From positions 1 through 64,000 of the forward strand of contig JAFTWX010000077.1 of assembly GCA_017465095.1 (NCBI GenBank): a stretch of 64,000 nucleotides of DNA, in the 5' to 3' direction. The position numbers and the translations under genes are program-made. This document shows positions 25,401-33,254 of the stretch, piece by piece; positions within the stretch are counted from its first letter, which is position 1, and each line of letters begins with the position of its first letter. Below the pieces are notes generated by a model. That model had not been told where the DNA came from, made no database searches, and saw only the letters and a program-made list of their open reading frames with translations. This stretch comes from Lachnospiraceae bacterium (GTDB taxonomy: Bacteria; Bacillota; Clostridia; Lachnospirales; Lachnospiraceae).

Positions 25401-28400
25401 TCCGATTGTTATCGAAAAGGAACCGTCTGCGTAACAATTCCCTTCAAACTCAGATGTTGTAAAATAGAAAGTAGTTTCTCCTCCTCCGCCGACTTTTCCA
25501 GTGATATCTAAAGAAAAAACAAGAGGCGTATCCGGTATTTGTGATTCATACGATCCTGAAGCACTCAGACATATGTACATTTTTCCGGTCAGTTTCTCTC
25601 CATTAACTGGAGCTTCCGCATATCCGGCAACTGCAATAGAAACACTTGGATTTTGCATAGCTTTTGGCGTTACATATAACATCTCTGAAGCTTTTTTTAC
25701 TTTATCAAAGAAAGTCTTTCCATTCCCTTTAACACTTTTTGAAAAAGTCTCCTTTAAGCCTTGCCATTTCTTTTCTTTGGTTTTCTCATCTTCTCCAAAC
25801 TTATTGAGGTCAATATTAAAACCAACTTTTATCTTTTCATCATTAATCTCAGTATAAACAGGTAATGCAGTAATCCCTTTTAATGAAAATTTCTGTCCTC
25901 CAAAAATCGGCACGTCATCGTCAACGGTAAATGCAAGATCCTTTCCTAAATCCATCTGAGATTTCTGTATTTTTTTTGCCGGTTTGATTACATTCAAATG
26001 AATCTGCGTTTTAAACAACTGTTTACTTGAATCTATACTATCATAACCGCAAATATAAAATGCATTTCCTTGTGATAAATCACTTGTTTTCAGACTAAAC
26101 ACACCATCTGTTGAAGACATCACAATACTACATGTTCCCGCTTTCGCATCCTCCTGTATCAACTTGTACACATTTACATCATCTTTTATGTTCTCCGTTG
26201 CTTCGCATGTAATTGTAAATTTTGTATCTTTATACTCGCTGCTGATTTTCTTTTCTTCCAAAAGCAGATTGTACCTTTTACCATTGTAAGACAGTGTAAC
26301 ACTGCTAAGTCCTCGTTTCGACATAACAATTTTACAAAGATTGTTACACTCCTCAAGAGTAAAAGTTTCTGTTTTGGTCGGATAACCGGTCGCTTCCACT
26401 ATAATAGATACAGTTTCGGATGTTATGTCAGAGAAGGTAACCACACCTTTTTCATCTGTAGTTAATTCTGTTGATGCGATGCTGACAGTTGCATCTTGAA
26501 TTGCATGACCTTTCTCATTCACCACCTGAACACGCACTTCATCTTCCGACAATTCTGTATCTGTCATGTCCGGCAAAGGACTTAGGTGTGTATTATTTTG
26601 CAGAACAGGATAACCATAAAAGCCATTGTCCATTTCCCAGACGTTTTCGAAATCGAAACCAATGAAATTAGTATGGTTTTTCATTTGGTCTTCATCTAAC
26701 GCTGTAACATAACTACTGATAGAGTCGCATGCATCTTTTAGCGTATATATGTTACCAATATCGACATTCTGGTGATTTGAAACAATACCTCCATATTCCC
26801 CATATATTTTTCCGACATTATAACAATTTCTAATCACGCCTCCATCTTCAAGCGGATTATAACTTGAATCCTCCGGCATATCTATATGATGTGTAAGTGC
26901 ATAAACTGACCCTCCTGAAATAGAACCTGCATTATAACAGTTTTCAACCGTTATCATACCGGTTCCCCCTGTAAATCCACATGCACTTGAAGTACTATTT
27001 ATATTACCACCGTTATAACAATTTCGAATATTATATTCAACCGGTGTATCTGTATAATCAGCCAAAATATATCCACATATTCCGCTTACATATCCAGTTC
27101 CATAAAAATCTCCTGTATTAGAACATCCTTCTATTACCATCTGAATGCCGGATACTTCAGCGCCGCCTTTTGAAAATCCAACAATCCCTCCCAATCTAAC
27201 ATACTTCTCCGATTCTGAAGTTACATTTCCTTTATTTGTACATTGTAAAACAGAAATACTAGCTGCTTTCTCTTGATCTATCTCTCCTATAATACCACCG
27301 ATATTATACGTGTATTTTGGATACTGTTCTGCCAACACCTCTCCTTCATTTACACAATTATAAAGTTTAATGTTTGAAGCATCGGAACTATCGATCTGAC
27401 CTACTATACCCCCTGTACTGCTGTTATTATAATCATTTTCAATGATCTCAATATTTTCAATAATACCATAATTGTTACAGTTATATAATTGAACATTTGT
27501 GTTGTCATAACTATGTATACAACCTATTAATCCGGCAGTATAAACATTCCCTAAAATAGCTCCATAATTATTACAATTTTCTTGCATTACAATAATATAA
27601 TCGCTCGTATATAAATTTTGAATTATTCCCGATGCGTTCCCTTTCGAAATAACATCTCCATAATTATTGCAATTATTTATATACAGTTCATCCACATATT
27701 CTTCATTTTCCGAACATATATCTATGCTAGCACAAATACCATTCCCTTCTTTTTCTGCTTTAATCATCCCATAATTGAAACAATTCTCCACATATATCTT
27801 CTTACTTTCATCCGCATCTCCCTGATATGCTCCTCTATAATGTCTAATCTCACTTACTATTCCATTAACATAATCCCCACTTAAATCTCCATAATTATAA
27901 CAATACCTCCACTCCCCTGATTCCTCATCATAACCACTACCTGCATAACTCATAATTCCATTTACATCTTTTCCGCATAATGAACCATAATTATAGCAAT
28001 GTAAAACTTTGTCGGCATTGATTGCAATGCCCGAAACTCCCGAATTAGGAGCATGGACATTTACATCACTTTTACAATTCACGACTTCTCCAATATATCC
28101 GCCAATGCAACCAATTGTGCCTTCCTCATCTGTTGAAATTGTTCCTTGGATACTACAATTTTCAATTAATGTCGCCGTTTTAGAAAAACCGACTCCATTA
28201 TCAATAGTATCATAATATACATTTTTTAAATTCAAATTACTAATATAAAGTCTGTTGCTATTGCCTCCTGCACCAAACAAAGGTGCATTATATAATCCAT
28301 AGATCGTGTATCCTTTTCCATCAATATGCCCTGCTGATCCATTAGAATCCCACATTTCACTCCAATCATTTATATAGTCATTCCCTACATTAATATAAAT

Positions 28401-28697
28401 ATCATTTGTCAATACATAATACAAATCTTCATCATAGAAATTTCCTGTCAAATCATCAATCGTTGAAATTTTATACGGATCTTCTTTGGTTCCGCTTCCA
28501 CCAGATAAAGTAGTTTTATCAATATCTACTTCTGTAATAACACTGTCTTTCATTATCTTGCCGGAAACTTCTCCTATCACTTCCGCCAGCACTACAACAT
28601 CAAACGAAGAGCAAGTAAAAACCATAGCTAATGCGAATATAAATATTCTTTTTATCAAATCTCTACAGTTTTTCCTTACAAATCCTCTCAAGTACAT
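22497..28697 (-). CDS. Giant secreted repeat protein with beta-helix, CARDB and Big_2 domains
   Basis: This 2066-residue surface-type protein has a signal peptide ending near SFDVVVLA. Residues about 100-680 hold many NCNNYGxI-type turns, as in a right-handed beta helix. A carboxypeptidase-regulatory-like module (VNEKGHAIQDATVSI) is near 720. A large unassigned middle follows. Residues about 1270-1600 repeat a beta-propeller-like pattern (VYSVYDKTNNQWSEPQ). Two CARDB-like segments occur near 1636 and 1749, a Gly/Ser-rich linker near 1850-1886, and two Big_2 domains near 1889 and 1977. There is no LPXTG motif. Adhesion or matrix binding is the likely role, but this is inference. Confidence 0.85.
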   Translation of the reverse strand: MYLRGFVRKNCRDLIKRIFIFALAMVFTCSSFDVVVLAEVIGEVSGKIMKDSVITEVDIDKTTLSGGSGTKEDPYKISTIDDLTGNFYDEDLYYVLTNDIYINVGNDYINDWSEMWDSNGSAGHIDGKGYTIYGLYNAPLFGAGGNSNRLYISNLNLKNVYYDTIDNGVGFSKTATLIENCSIQGTISTDEEGTIGCIGGYIGEVVNCKSDVNVHAPNSGVSGIAINADKVLHCYNYGSLCGKDVNGIMSYAGSGYDEESGEWRYCYNYGDLSGDYVNGIVSEIRHYRGAYQGDADESKKIYVENCFNYGMIKAEKEGNGICASIDICSENEEYVDELYINNCNNYGDVISKGNASGIIQNLYTSDYIIVMQENCNNYGAILGNVYTAGLIGCIHSYDNTNVQLYNCNNYGIIENIEIIENDYNNSSTGGIVGQIDSSDASNIKLYNCVNEGEVLAEQYPKYTYNIGGIIGEIDQEKAASISVLQCTNKGNVTSESEKYVRLGGIVGFSKGGAEVSGIQMVIEGCSNTGDFYGTGYVSGICGYILADYTDTPVEYNIRNCYNGGNINSTSSACGFTGGTGMITVENCYNAGSISGGSVYALTHHIDMPEDSSYNPLEDGGVIRNCYNVGKIYGEYGGIVSNHQNVDIGNIYTLKDACDSISSYVTALDEDQMKNHTNFIGFDFENVWEMDNGFYGYPVLQNNTHLSPLPDMTDTELSEDEVRVQVVNEKGHAIQDATVSIASTELTTDEKGVVTFSDITSETVSIIVEATGYPTKTETFTLEECNNLCKIVMSKRGLSSVTLSYNGKRYNLLLEEKKISSEYKDTKFTITCEATENIKDDVNVYKLIQEDAKAGTCSIVMSSTDGVFSLKTSDLSQGNAFYICGYDSIDSSKQLFKTQIHLNVIKPAKKIQKSQMDLGKDLAFTVDDDVPIFGGQKFSLKGITALPVYTEINDEKIKVGFNIDLNKFGEDEKTKEKKWQGLKETFSKSVKGNGKTFFDKVKKASEMLYVTPKAMQNPSVSIAVAGYAEAPVNGEKLTGKMYICLSASGSYESQIPDTPLVFSLDITGKVGGGGETTFYFTTSEFEGNCYADGSFSITIGLGVGWYNVASVGVYGKGELSTKYIIAPSRISGFEYWKTYGEIGVQLRLLGKESAKWRIIDGTYYLYRRDTSTIDKESVIASRDMMTVLTNSDLYTTIVHEQKKQEMAEAETTDISLESVSQNNIDVEERILAEAENGVSSSWVGTVAISMADIDTTFVEPDSYIDAKPQIIKVGDDILMLSLAANPARNAQNASSLVYSVYDKTNNQWSEPQAVADDGTADYNPVVYEGESGAYILWNNSNTVVADSADLSLTDTAADTDLFVMYYDSESDSFINGQSVKDIGLASEDIVSNDIYESHGAVYAKDNCIYYTWAQNSENDVFGLSGTNTICLAVEESGNMVQKELATLDKALIDLRIGIVNDEIYVAYSYDTDGDLSDLSDMKTYVQKVTDESTEAVLVYEGAVSDLQFSTYQTAKGLVWYSDGNYHMWDGTETQELLEEANLWGGNFSYFTDETDNSYITFSGNAETGTNRYLCTYNMESASWNAPVLMAESQNYIEQMDSIATNGNILSVYNLVNANMAEEEWVEGSNLGSLMTGEFCDLLITGVDYLAADFQKGAAFPATVFVANNGTAIINAVTAGLKDAEGLVVASVDIAEAIQPGETKELALELTLPSDVTSDTYCFYVENADGTVSERSTLDNTLEVKLGVTDLQTTAELYCLNGHYSVHTTVLNKGLDASNVTLNIKDYSTDEVYYTTSVEGLESGASYHLEMPLLNIGISETKENALYVEAISEDENEVEGNNIAYISIMPSSADTDDNGDDLGGGSSSGGSGESSGNISGGNANVSNPEASVVKVSEIKLTGISKKIAAGKKIKLSANVTPSNASNKAIKWMSSNKKYATVSSTGVVTVKKAGAGKTVKITATAQDGSGVKATYQIKIMKHKVTKVKLKASKSSVKAGKSVKIKATVKTNGKKVNKTLTWKSSNTKYATVTSKGVVKTKKAGKGKTVTITATSTDGTNKKAKVKIKIK

Positions 28698-28732
28698 CTA
28701 TAAATCCCTCCCGATTTTACATTTTCATCAAT

Positions 28733-28761
28733 ATTCTAACGGAATATCCGTTAGGAAACAA
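28733..28761 (-). promoter_or_regulatory. Promoter of the giant surface-protein gene
   Basis: On the minus strand TTGTTT (28756-28761) and TAGAAT (28733-28738) are 17 bp apart. The palindrome at 28736-28754 fills the spacer, so a protein bound there would block RNA polymerase. Confidence 0.6.
28736..28754. promoter_or_regulatory. Perfect 8-bp palindrome, candidate operator
   Basis: CTAACGGA ATA TCCGTTAG lies between the divergent giant surface-protein gene and the small HTH gene. It covers the spacer of the surface-protein promoter and is close to the start of the HTH gene, a layout typical of an autoregulating repressor. Confidence 0.65.
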
Positions 28762-28805
28762 TGCCATTTCTATATTTTTGTAAAATCATGTTTAGAGGTG
28801 AACAT

Positions 28806-29033
28806 ATGCATTACACAGAAAGAATCCGCTCTTTGCGCGAAGATCATGATTATAATCAGACTATCGTAGCCAATGCAATCCATGTGGCACAGACCACTTA
28901 CTCCGACTACGAAAAGGGAAAGGTCCGCATTCCTTTGGAATGTTTGATTGAACTTGCCAGATTTTATAACGTTGATATGAATTACATTTCCGGTGTGAGC
29001 GATACAAAAAAAGAGTTTCCGGACAACAAATAA
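28806..29033 (+). CDS. Small XRE-type HTH transcriptional regulator
   Basis: This 75-residue protein is almost entirely a helix-turn-helix domain of the Cro/C1 (XRE) type: MHYTERIRSLREDHDYNQTIVA is followed by IHVAQTTYSDYEKGK and IPLECLIELARFYNVDMNYI. The start is the ATG at 28806 behind AGAGGTG. It is divergent from the giant surface protein, and the palindrome between them is the likely operator. Control of the adhesin by this protein is inferred from position only. Confidence 0.9.
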   Translation: MHYTERIRSLREDHDYNQTIVANAIHVAQTTYSDYEKGKVRIPLECLIELARFYNVDMNYISGVSDTKKEFPDNK

Positions 29034-29034
29034 A

Positions 29035-29072
29035 GCGACAACAGATTTTTCTCTGCTGTCGCTTTTCTTTTT
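29035..29072 (+). terminator. Terminator of the HTH gene
   Basis: An 11-bp stem GCGACAACAGA / TCTGCTGTCGC with one mismatch is followed by TTTTCTTTTTTG. It starts right after the stop codon. Confidence 0.9.
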
Positions 29073-29095
29073 TGCAATTACACTTTCAATTATGC

Positions 29096-30328
29096 CTACA
29101 CCTCAATCACATGCGCATCGGACAGATGCAATTTGGTATAGAGGAACACTCTGTCTCCTGCCTCAAGCACCATATTTCCATTCGGAATAAGAGCTTTGTT
29201 TCTACGCTTTACAAGAACAATCACCGACTGACGGGAAATGTCCAGTTTTTGAATCGGAAGCCCCGCCCACGGGTGCTGCTTCTTAAGTACGATTTCCTGA
29301 AGTTCAATGTGATCATGCTCATCACTTTCATACGGAATCGCACCGAGTACAACAATATCATCGTCAATCAACACGACATCCCCTCGCGGGATGAGTATGT
29401 CATCCCCTCGTTTGATTACCGCCATAATCATACCGGACGGAAGCGAAAGATCTGCCAGTCTTTTATTACACCAGTCTTCTCCCTCCTCAATATGAATCCG
29501 TATAAAATCCATGTTCATCTTGTAGCCGTAGTCCGTTCTGTTTTTAATCGTCGTATACTGGCTGACAAATCCGGCAGAAATAATACCGGTAGGAATCGCC
29601 ACCATACCGACGCCGAGAAAGGATATGAAAATACCGAACACCTTGCCGAGCGTTGTAATCGGATAAATATCACCGTATCCGACCGTAAGCAGCGTAGACG
29701 TCGCCCACCAGATACCGGAAAACGCATTGGAAAACACTTCCGGCTGCGCCTCATGCTCCAAGCTGTACATACAAAGACTCGATCCGATCATCAGCATCAG
29801 AATAATAAATACCGACGAGACAAGTTGCTGTCTTTTCTCATATAAAACCTCCGTGATGATACTGAGCGAATCGTGGTACGCATTCACACGGAACAGACGC
29901 AGAATTCGCACCACCCGAATCATACGGAATGCCACCGTTCCCGCCGGAAAAAATATCGGCAAAAAATACGGCAGCCACGAAAGCAGGTCCACAATTCCCA
30001 TAAAGGAAAATACATACCTGCGAAGGGCCATCCCTTCCGTCATATTTTTATCTTCATATTTGAAACGCACCGAAATCACCCGAAGCATATAATCCACCGC
30101 AAAAAATACAGCTGTCACGGTCTCAACTGCCAAAAGAATTTCTCCGTATTGGCTGCGCACATCCTCATACGTATATAAAATACTCGCCGCCAAGTTCAAA
30201 AGGATGGTCAACACATTTATGACATCATATCCTCTGCTTATATTGTCCAAATGGTAACCCACTTCCGTAATTTCATACAACCGCTTACGGATGCGGTACC
30301 CTTTTTTGTCCATCTGCAAATTGCTCAT
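29096..30328 (-). CDS. Voltage-gated-type potassium channel with C-terminal TrkA-C domains
   Basis: This 410-residue protein has a six-segment channel core. The S4-like helix is RMIRVVRILRLFRVN with regularly spaced arginines, and the selectivity filter is TLLTVGYGDIYPI. The C-terminal 150 residues resemble two RCK_C/TrkA_C ligand-binding units (FIRIHIEEGEDWCNKRLADL and VLKKQHPWAGLPIQKLDI). RCK_C domains in other proteins bind nucleotides such as c-di-AMP, but no binding can be claimed here. The ATG at 30328 follows GAGGTAAAAAAC; an upstream in-frame ATG is ignored. A possible -10 TATAAT is at 30368-30373. Confidence 0.88.
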   Translation of the reverse strand: MSNLQMDKKGYRIRKRLYEITEVGYHLDNISRGYDVINVLTILLNLAASILYTYEDVRSQYGEILLAVETVTAVFFAVDYMLRVISVRFKYEDKNMTEGMALRRYVFSFMGIVDLLSWLPYFLPIFFPAGTVAFRMIRVVRILRLFRVNAYHDSLSIITEVLYEKRQQLVSSVFIILMLMIGSSLCMYSLEHEAQPEVFSNAFSGIWWATSTLLTVGYGDIYPITTLGKVFGIFISFLGVGMVAIPTGIISAGFVSQYTTIKNRTDYGYKMNMDFIRIHIEEGEDWCNKRLADLSLPSGMIMAVIKRGDDILIPRGDVVLIDDDIVVLGAIPYESDEHDHIELQEIVLKKQHPWAGLPIQKLDISRQSVIVLVKRRNKALIPNGNMVLEAGDRVFLYTKLHLSDAHVIEV

Positions 30329-30412
30329 GTTTTTTACCTCATTTGATTGAAAATATATCCTGCATTCATTATACACCATTTTAATTTTTTGTGTTATGTA
30401 ATAACAAAAATA

Positions 30413-30441
30413 TTAACAAACATATGTTCGTGTGTTATAAT
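30413..30441 (+). promoter_or_regulatory. Promoter of dinB-yolD
   Basis: TTAACA (30413-30418) and TATAAT (30436-30441) are separated by exactly 17 bp. The SOS-type box fills the spacer. Confidence 0.8.
30417..30430. promoter_or_regulatory. LexA (SOS) box
   Basis: CAAACATATGTTCG matches the Gram-positive LexA/DinR consensus CGAACRNRYGTTYG at 13 of 14 positions. It lies between the -35 and -10 of the dinB promoter, the usual place for repression. Confidence 0.75.
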
Positions 30442-30510
30442 TTTTACTACGTTGCGAAAACTATATGCGCAACCCTTATTTTCACATCAAAACAGAAAGG
30501 CGGTGTGATT

Positions 30511-31782
30511 GTGCGAAAACGAACTTATTTATGTATTGATTTAAAGTCCTTCTATGCATCGGTCGAATGTGTGGAGCGGGGACTTGACCCGATGACGACC
30601 AATCTCGTTGTCGCCGATCTTTCCCGCACGGAAAAGACGATCTGTCTCGCCATCACACCGGCCATGAAGGCTCTCGGCATCTCCAACCGTTGCCGTATCT
30701 TCGAGATTCCGAAGCATGTTAAATATATTGCAGCCGTTCCCCGGATGCAGCTTTACATTGATTACGCAGCTGAGATTTACAGCATATACCTGAAATACAT
30801 TGCCAAGGAAGACATCCACGTCTACTCCATAGACGAAGCATTCATGGATGTGACGGACTATCTGACCCTCTATGATATGTCTGCGCGTCAGCTTGGCAAA
30901 GCTATTTTGGAAGAGATTTATGTAAACCTCGGCATCCGGGCCACCTGCGGTATCGGTCCGAATTTATATCTGACCAAAGTTGCACTCGATATCACCGCCA
31001 AACATGCTGATGACTTTATCGGCGAGCTCACCGAAGAGATCTACTGCGAGACGCTTTGGAATCACCGTCCGCTCACGGACTTCTGGCGCATCGGAAAAGG
31101 CATTGCCCGAAAGCTGGAAAATGCCGGGATATTTACAATGAAAGATATCGCAAATGCAGACGAGGATTTTCTCTATCATATGTTCGGCATTGACGCAGAG
31201 CTTCTCATCGATCATGCCTGGGGACGGGAACCGGTTACGATCGCCGATATCAAGTCGTACCGTGCACAGAGCAACTGCCTCTCCAGCGGTCAGGTACTCT
31301 CCTGCCCCTATGGCTTTGACGACGGCAAATTGATTGTAAAAGAAATGGCGGATCTCCTCTGTCTGGATTTGGTGGAAAAGGGACTGGTGACAAAATCTGT
31401 CACATTACACATCGGATACGACAACCGGCTGGATGCTGCTCCCGCTCACGGAACCATATCTCTCGATGATGAGACAAGTGCAGATATTTTAATCGTTCCG
31501 GCTGTGGAAAAACTCTATGAAAGAATTGTCAACCGCTCACTTTCTATCAAACGGGTGACGATGACCTTCAACCATGTCATCCCGGAGGAGTTTCACCAAT
31601 ACAATTTTTTTACCGACGCAGAGAGCCTTGAAAAGAACCGTAAGATTCAGGAAGCCGTTCTTTCCATCAAACACAAGTACGGAAAAAATGCAATCCTGAA
31701 GGGAATGAATTTGGAAGAACACGCGACAACGCGGGAACGCAATGCGCAGATAGGAGGTCATCGAAGTGGCATCGAAACCTAA
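30511..31782 (+). CDS. Y-family DNA polymerase (UmuC/DinB type, lesion bypass)
   Basis: This protein of about 423 residues carries the Y-family motif RTYLCIDLKSFYASVECVERG and the acidic pair in VYSIDEAFMDVTDY, then a little-finger region. It resembles the YqjW/UvrX subgroup that pairs with YolD. The start is the GTG at 30511, preceded by AAAGGCGGTG; an upstream ATG is in frame but adds an unlikely N-terminal tail. An SOS box lies in the promoter. Its end overlaps yolD by 17 bp, so the two are cotranslated. Confidence 0.93.
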   Translation: MRKRTYLCIDLKSFYASVECVERGLDPMTTNLVVADLSRTEKTICLAITPAMKALGISNRCRIFEIPKHVKYIAAVPRMQLYIDYAAEIYSIYLKYIAKEDIHVYSIDEAFMDVTDYLTLYDMSARQLGKAILEEIYVNLGIRATCGIGPNLYLTKVALDITAKHADDFIGELTEEIYCETLWNHRPLTDFWRIGKGIARKLENAGIFTMKDIANADEDFLYHMFGIDAELLIDHAWGREPVTIADIKSYRAQSNCLSSGQVLSCPYGFDDGKLIVKEMADLLCLDLVEKGLVTKSVTLHIGYDNRLDAAPAHGTISLDDETSADILIVPAVEKLYERIVNRSLSIKRVTMTFNHVIPEEFHQYNFFTDAESLEKNRKIQEAVLSIKHKYGKNAILKGMNLEEHATTRERNAQIGGHRSGIET

Positions 31783-32107
31783 AACAAAAATGCTTATCGC
31801 TGACAGGGCCAAGCAGTTTATGCCTTTTGCCGCGCTGAAAGGCTTGCCGGAAGCGCTTGCCGCCAAGGAAAAAATTACCGTTCCGAAAGTGGAACTTTCC
31901 CCGGAGATGTCAGAGGAACTGGACCGAAAAATGCATCTCCTCACAAAGGGAAAAATGGCCACCGTCGTTTACTTTCATCAGGATGAATATCTCAAGCTGA
32001 CCGGCCTGGTAGCCCGTATCGACCCGACCTGTCGGCTATTGCAAATTGTGAATACAAAAATTTCTTTTGATGATATATTGAATATAGAAGAAACCGGAAG
32101 ACCCTAA
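31766..32107 (+). CDS. YolD-like protein, partner of the Y-family polymerase
   Basis: This 113-residue protein has the YolD-like signature: MLIADRAKQFMPFAALKGL, then LSEEL-like ELDRKM, and GKMATVVYFHQDEYLKLTG. YolD proteins often lie beside Y-family polymerases in Firmicutes and are thought to act in place of UmuD, though this is not proven for the present gene. The start is a GTG at 31766 after TAGGAGGT. It is under the same SOS-type promoter. Confidence 0.86.
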   Translation: MASKPKTKMLIADRAKQFMPFAALKGLPEALAAKEKITVPKVELSPEMSEELDRKMHLLTKGKMATVVYFHQDEYLKLTGLVARIDPTCRLLQIVNTKISFDDILNIEETGRP

Positions 32108-32120
32108 GCCTTCCGGTTTC
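32090..32120. terminator. Inverted repeat between yolD and the focA operon
   Basis: A perfect 11-bp stem GAAACCGGAAG / CTTCCGGTTTC overlaps the end of yolD. Neither strand has a full T run, so this is a hairpin that may terminate both converging transcripts only partly. Confidence 0.55.
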
Positions 32121-32145
32121 GATATGACTCTGCAAACTTTTATCC

Positions 32146-32259
32146 TTACGCTTTGCGGGTCATCGCTTTCCAATAAACATAAAGCACTCCTGCCACGCAT
32201 GCGACACCGAATAACTCAGCGAGCAACGTCTGCAAAACCTGTTGTACATAAAACATCAT
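32146..32259 (-). CDS. 37-residue single-span membrane protein overlapping the focA end
   Basis: An ORF of 37 residues starts with two ATG codons at 32259 and 32256 and ends in TAA at 32146. It is preceded by AAAGGAGGAAGAGG, a near-perfect ribosome site at the right distance. The product is MMFYVQQVLQTLLAELFGV followed by ACVAGVLYVYWKAMTRKA, with one hydrophobic span (about residues 8-29) and a basic tail. It overlaps the last 44 bp of focA in another frame. No family was recognised. Other sources may not list it because of its size. Confidence 0.6.
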   Translation of the reverse strand: MMFYVQQVLQTLLAELFGVACVAGVLYVYWKAMTRKA

Positions 32260-33130
32260 TTTCCTCTTCCTCCTTTGAAACCATCTTGTTTATTTTCATT
32301 TCTTTTTTTGTATTCAATAAAAACATCGGAACACCGAACAGTAAAACTCCGCCGATAACGTTGCCTATGGTAACCGGAAGCAGGTTCGCAAACACATAAT
32401 TGCTCAGATTCAGACTCTCCAATTGCTCCGGTGTAAAACCATACGTATTTATCGCCATCTTCACATATTCCGGATTTCCTTTTGCAATCAGTCCTGCCGC
32501 AATATAGTACATATTCGCAACACAGTGCTCAAAACCTGCGGTCACAAACAACATAATGGTAAAAAAGATGGCAAGCAGCTTTCCTGCAATGTCTTTCGCA
32601 CACATCGCCATTAATACCGCTGCGCAAACTAATATATTGCACAAAGCCCCTGATATCATCCCCTCTGCAAACGACAAATTTGCTTTCCCGACAGCAACCT
32701 TTATTGTATATGCACCGAGCATTCCTTTCGAATAGTCTAATTGCCCGCTCATAGAAACCAAAAGTGTCAGCAACGTTGCACCGACAAAATTTCCAATATA
32801 GACAATCGCCATCACCCGAATCGCATCCTGCAATTTTTGTCTTCCATCCATAACGCTCATCGTAATCAGACAATCACCCGTAAAGAGCTCTGCCCCGAGA
32901 AGTATGACCATCATCAGACCGACCGGAAATACAATGGCCGCAACCAGTCTTGCAAGTCCTACATCGGAAATTGTATGTGCTGCCACACTGCTCGCCGCCG
33001 CCCCGAAACCGATCATGGTTCCCGCCAAAACAGCTTTCCAAAACAGGCGTGTCGATGACATCAGCGACTTAGCCTGCGAATTTTCTATATATTTTTCTAC
33101 AGTTTCTTTCACAGATAAATAGCCTTCCAA
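32216..33130 (-). CDS. Formate/nitrite transporter family channel
   Basis: This 304-residue protein has six hydrophobic segments and the FNT signatures GAELFTGDCLITM near residue 78, FVGATLLTLL and ALCNILVCAAVLMA, plus the FEHCVANMYYI stretch. FNT channels carry formate, nitrite or hydrosulphide; which one cannot be read from sequence. The start is a TTG at 33130 after AAGGAG. The LysR-type gene lies just upstream on the same strand and may control it, but no binding site is proven. Confidence 0.92.
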   Translation of the reverse strand: MEGYLSVKETVEKYIENSQAKSLMSSTRLFWKAVLAGTMIGFGAAASSVAAHTISDVGLARLVAAIVFPVGLMMVILLGAELFTGDCLITMSVMDGRQKLQDAIRVMAIVYIGNFVGATLLTLLVSMSGQLDYSKGMLGAYTIKVAVGKANLSFAEGMISGALCNILVCAAVLMAMCAKDIAGKLLAIFFTIMLFVTAGFEHCVANMYYIAAGLIAKGNPEYVKMAINTYGFTPEQLESLNLSNYVFANLLPVTIGNVIGGVLLFGVPMFLLNTKKEMKINKMVSKEEEENDVLCTTGFADVAR

Positions 33131-33170
33131 AATTCTTCTCCTTCTTACTCTTATGCTCTTTTGTTTTGCA

Positions 33171-33199
33171 ATTTTATCAAATAATTTTCAACTTCAAAA
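33171..33199 (-). promoter_or_regulatory. Promoter of the FNT channel gene
   Basis: On the minus strand TTTTGA (33194-33199) and TAAAAT (33171-33176) are 17 bp apart with a TG one base before the -10 (TGATAAAAT). It lies between the LysR terminator and the TTG start. Confidence 0.6.
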
Positions 33200-33208
33200 A
33201 TATAAAAT

Positions 33209-33246
33209 AAAAGACCCAATATATGCAATTGCATATACGGATCTTT
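33209..33246 (-). terminator. Terminator of the LysR gene
   Basis: An AAAAGA... / ...TCTTTT outer stem encloses the perfect palindrome TATATGCAATTGCATATA. On the minus strand the stem is followed by TTTATTTT. It lies 8 bp after the LysR stop codon. Confidence 0.75.
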
Positions 33247-33254
33247 TCCGAACA

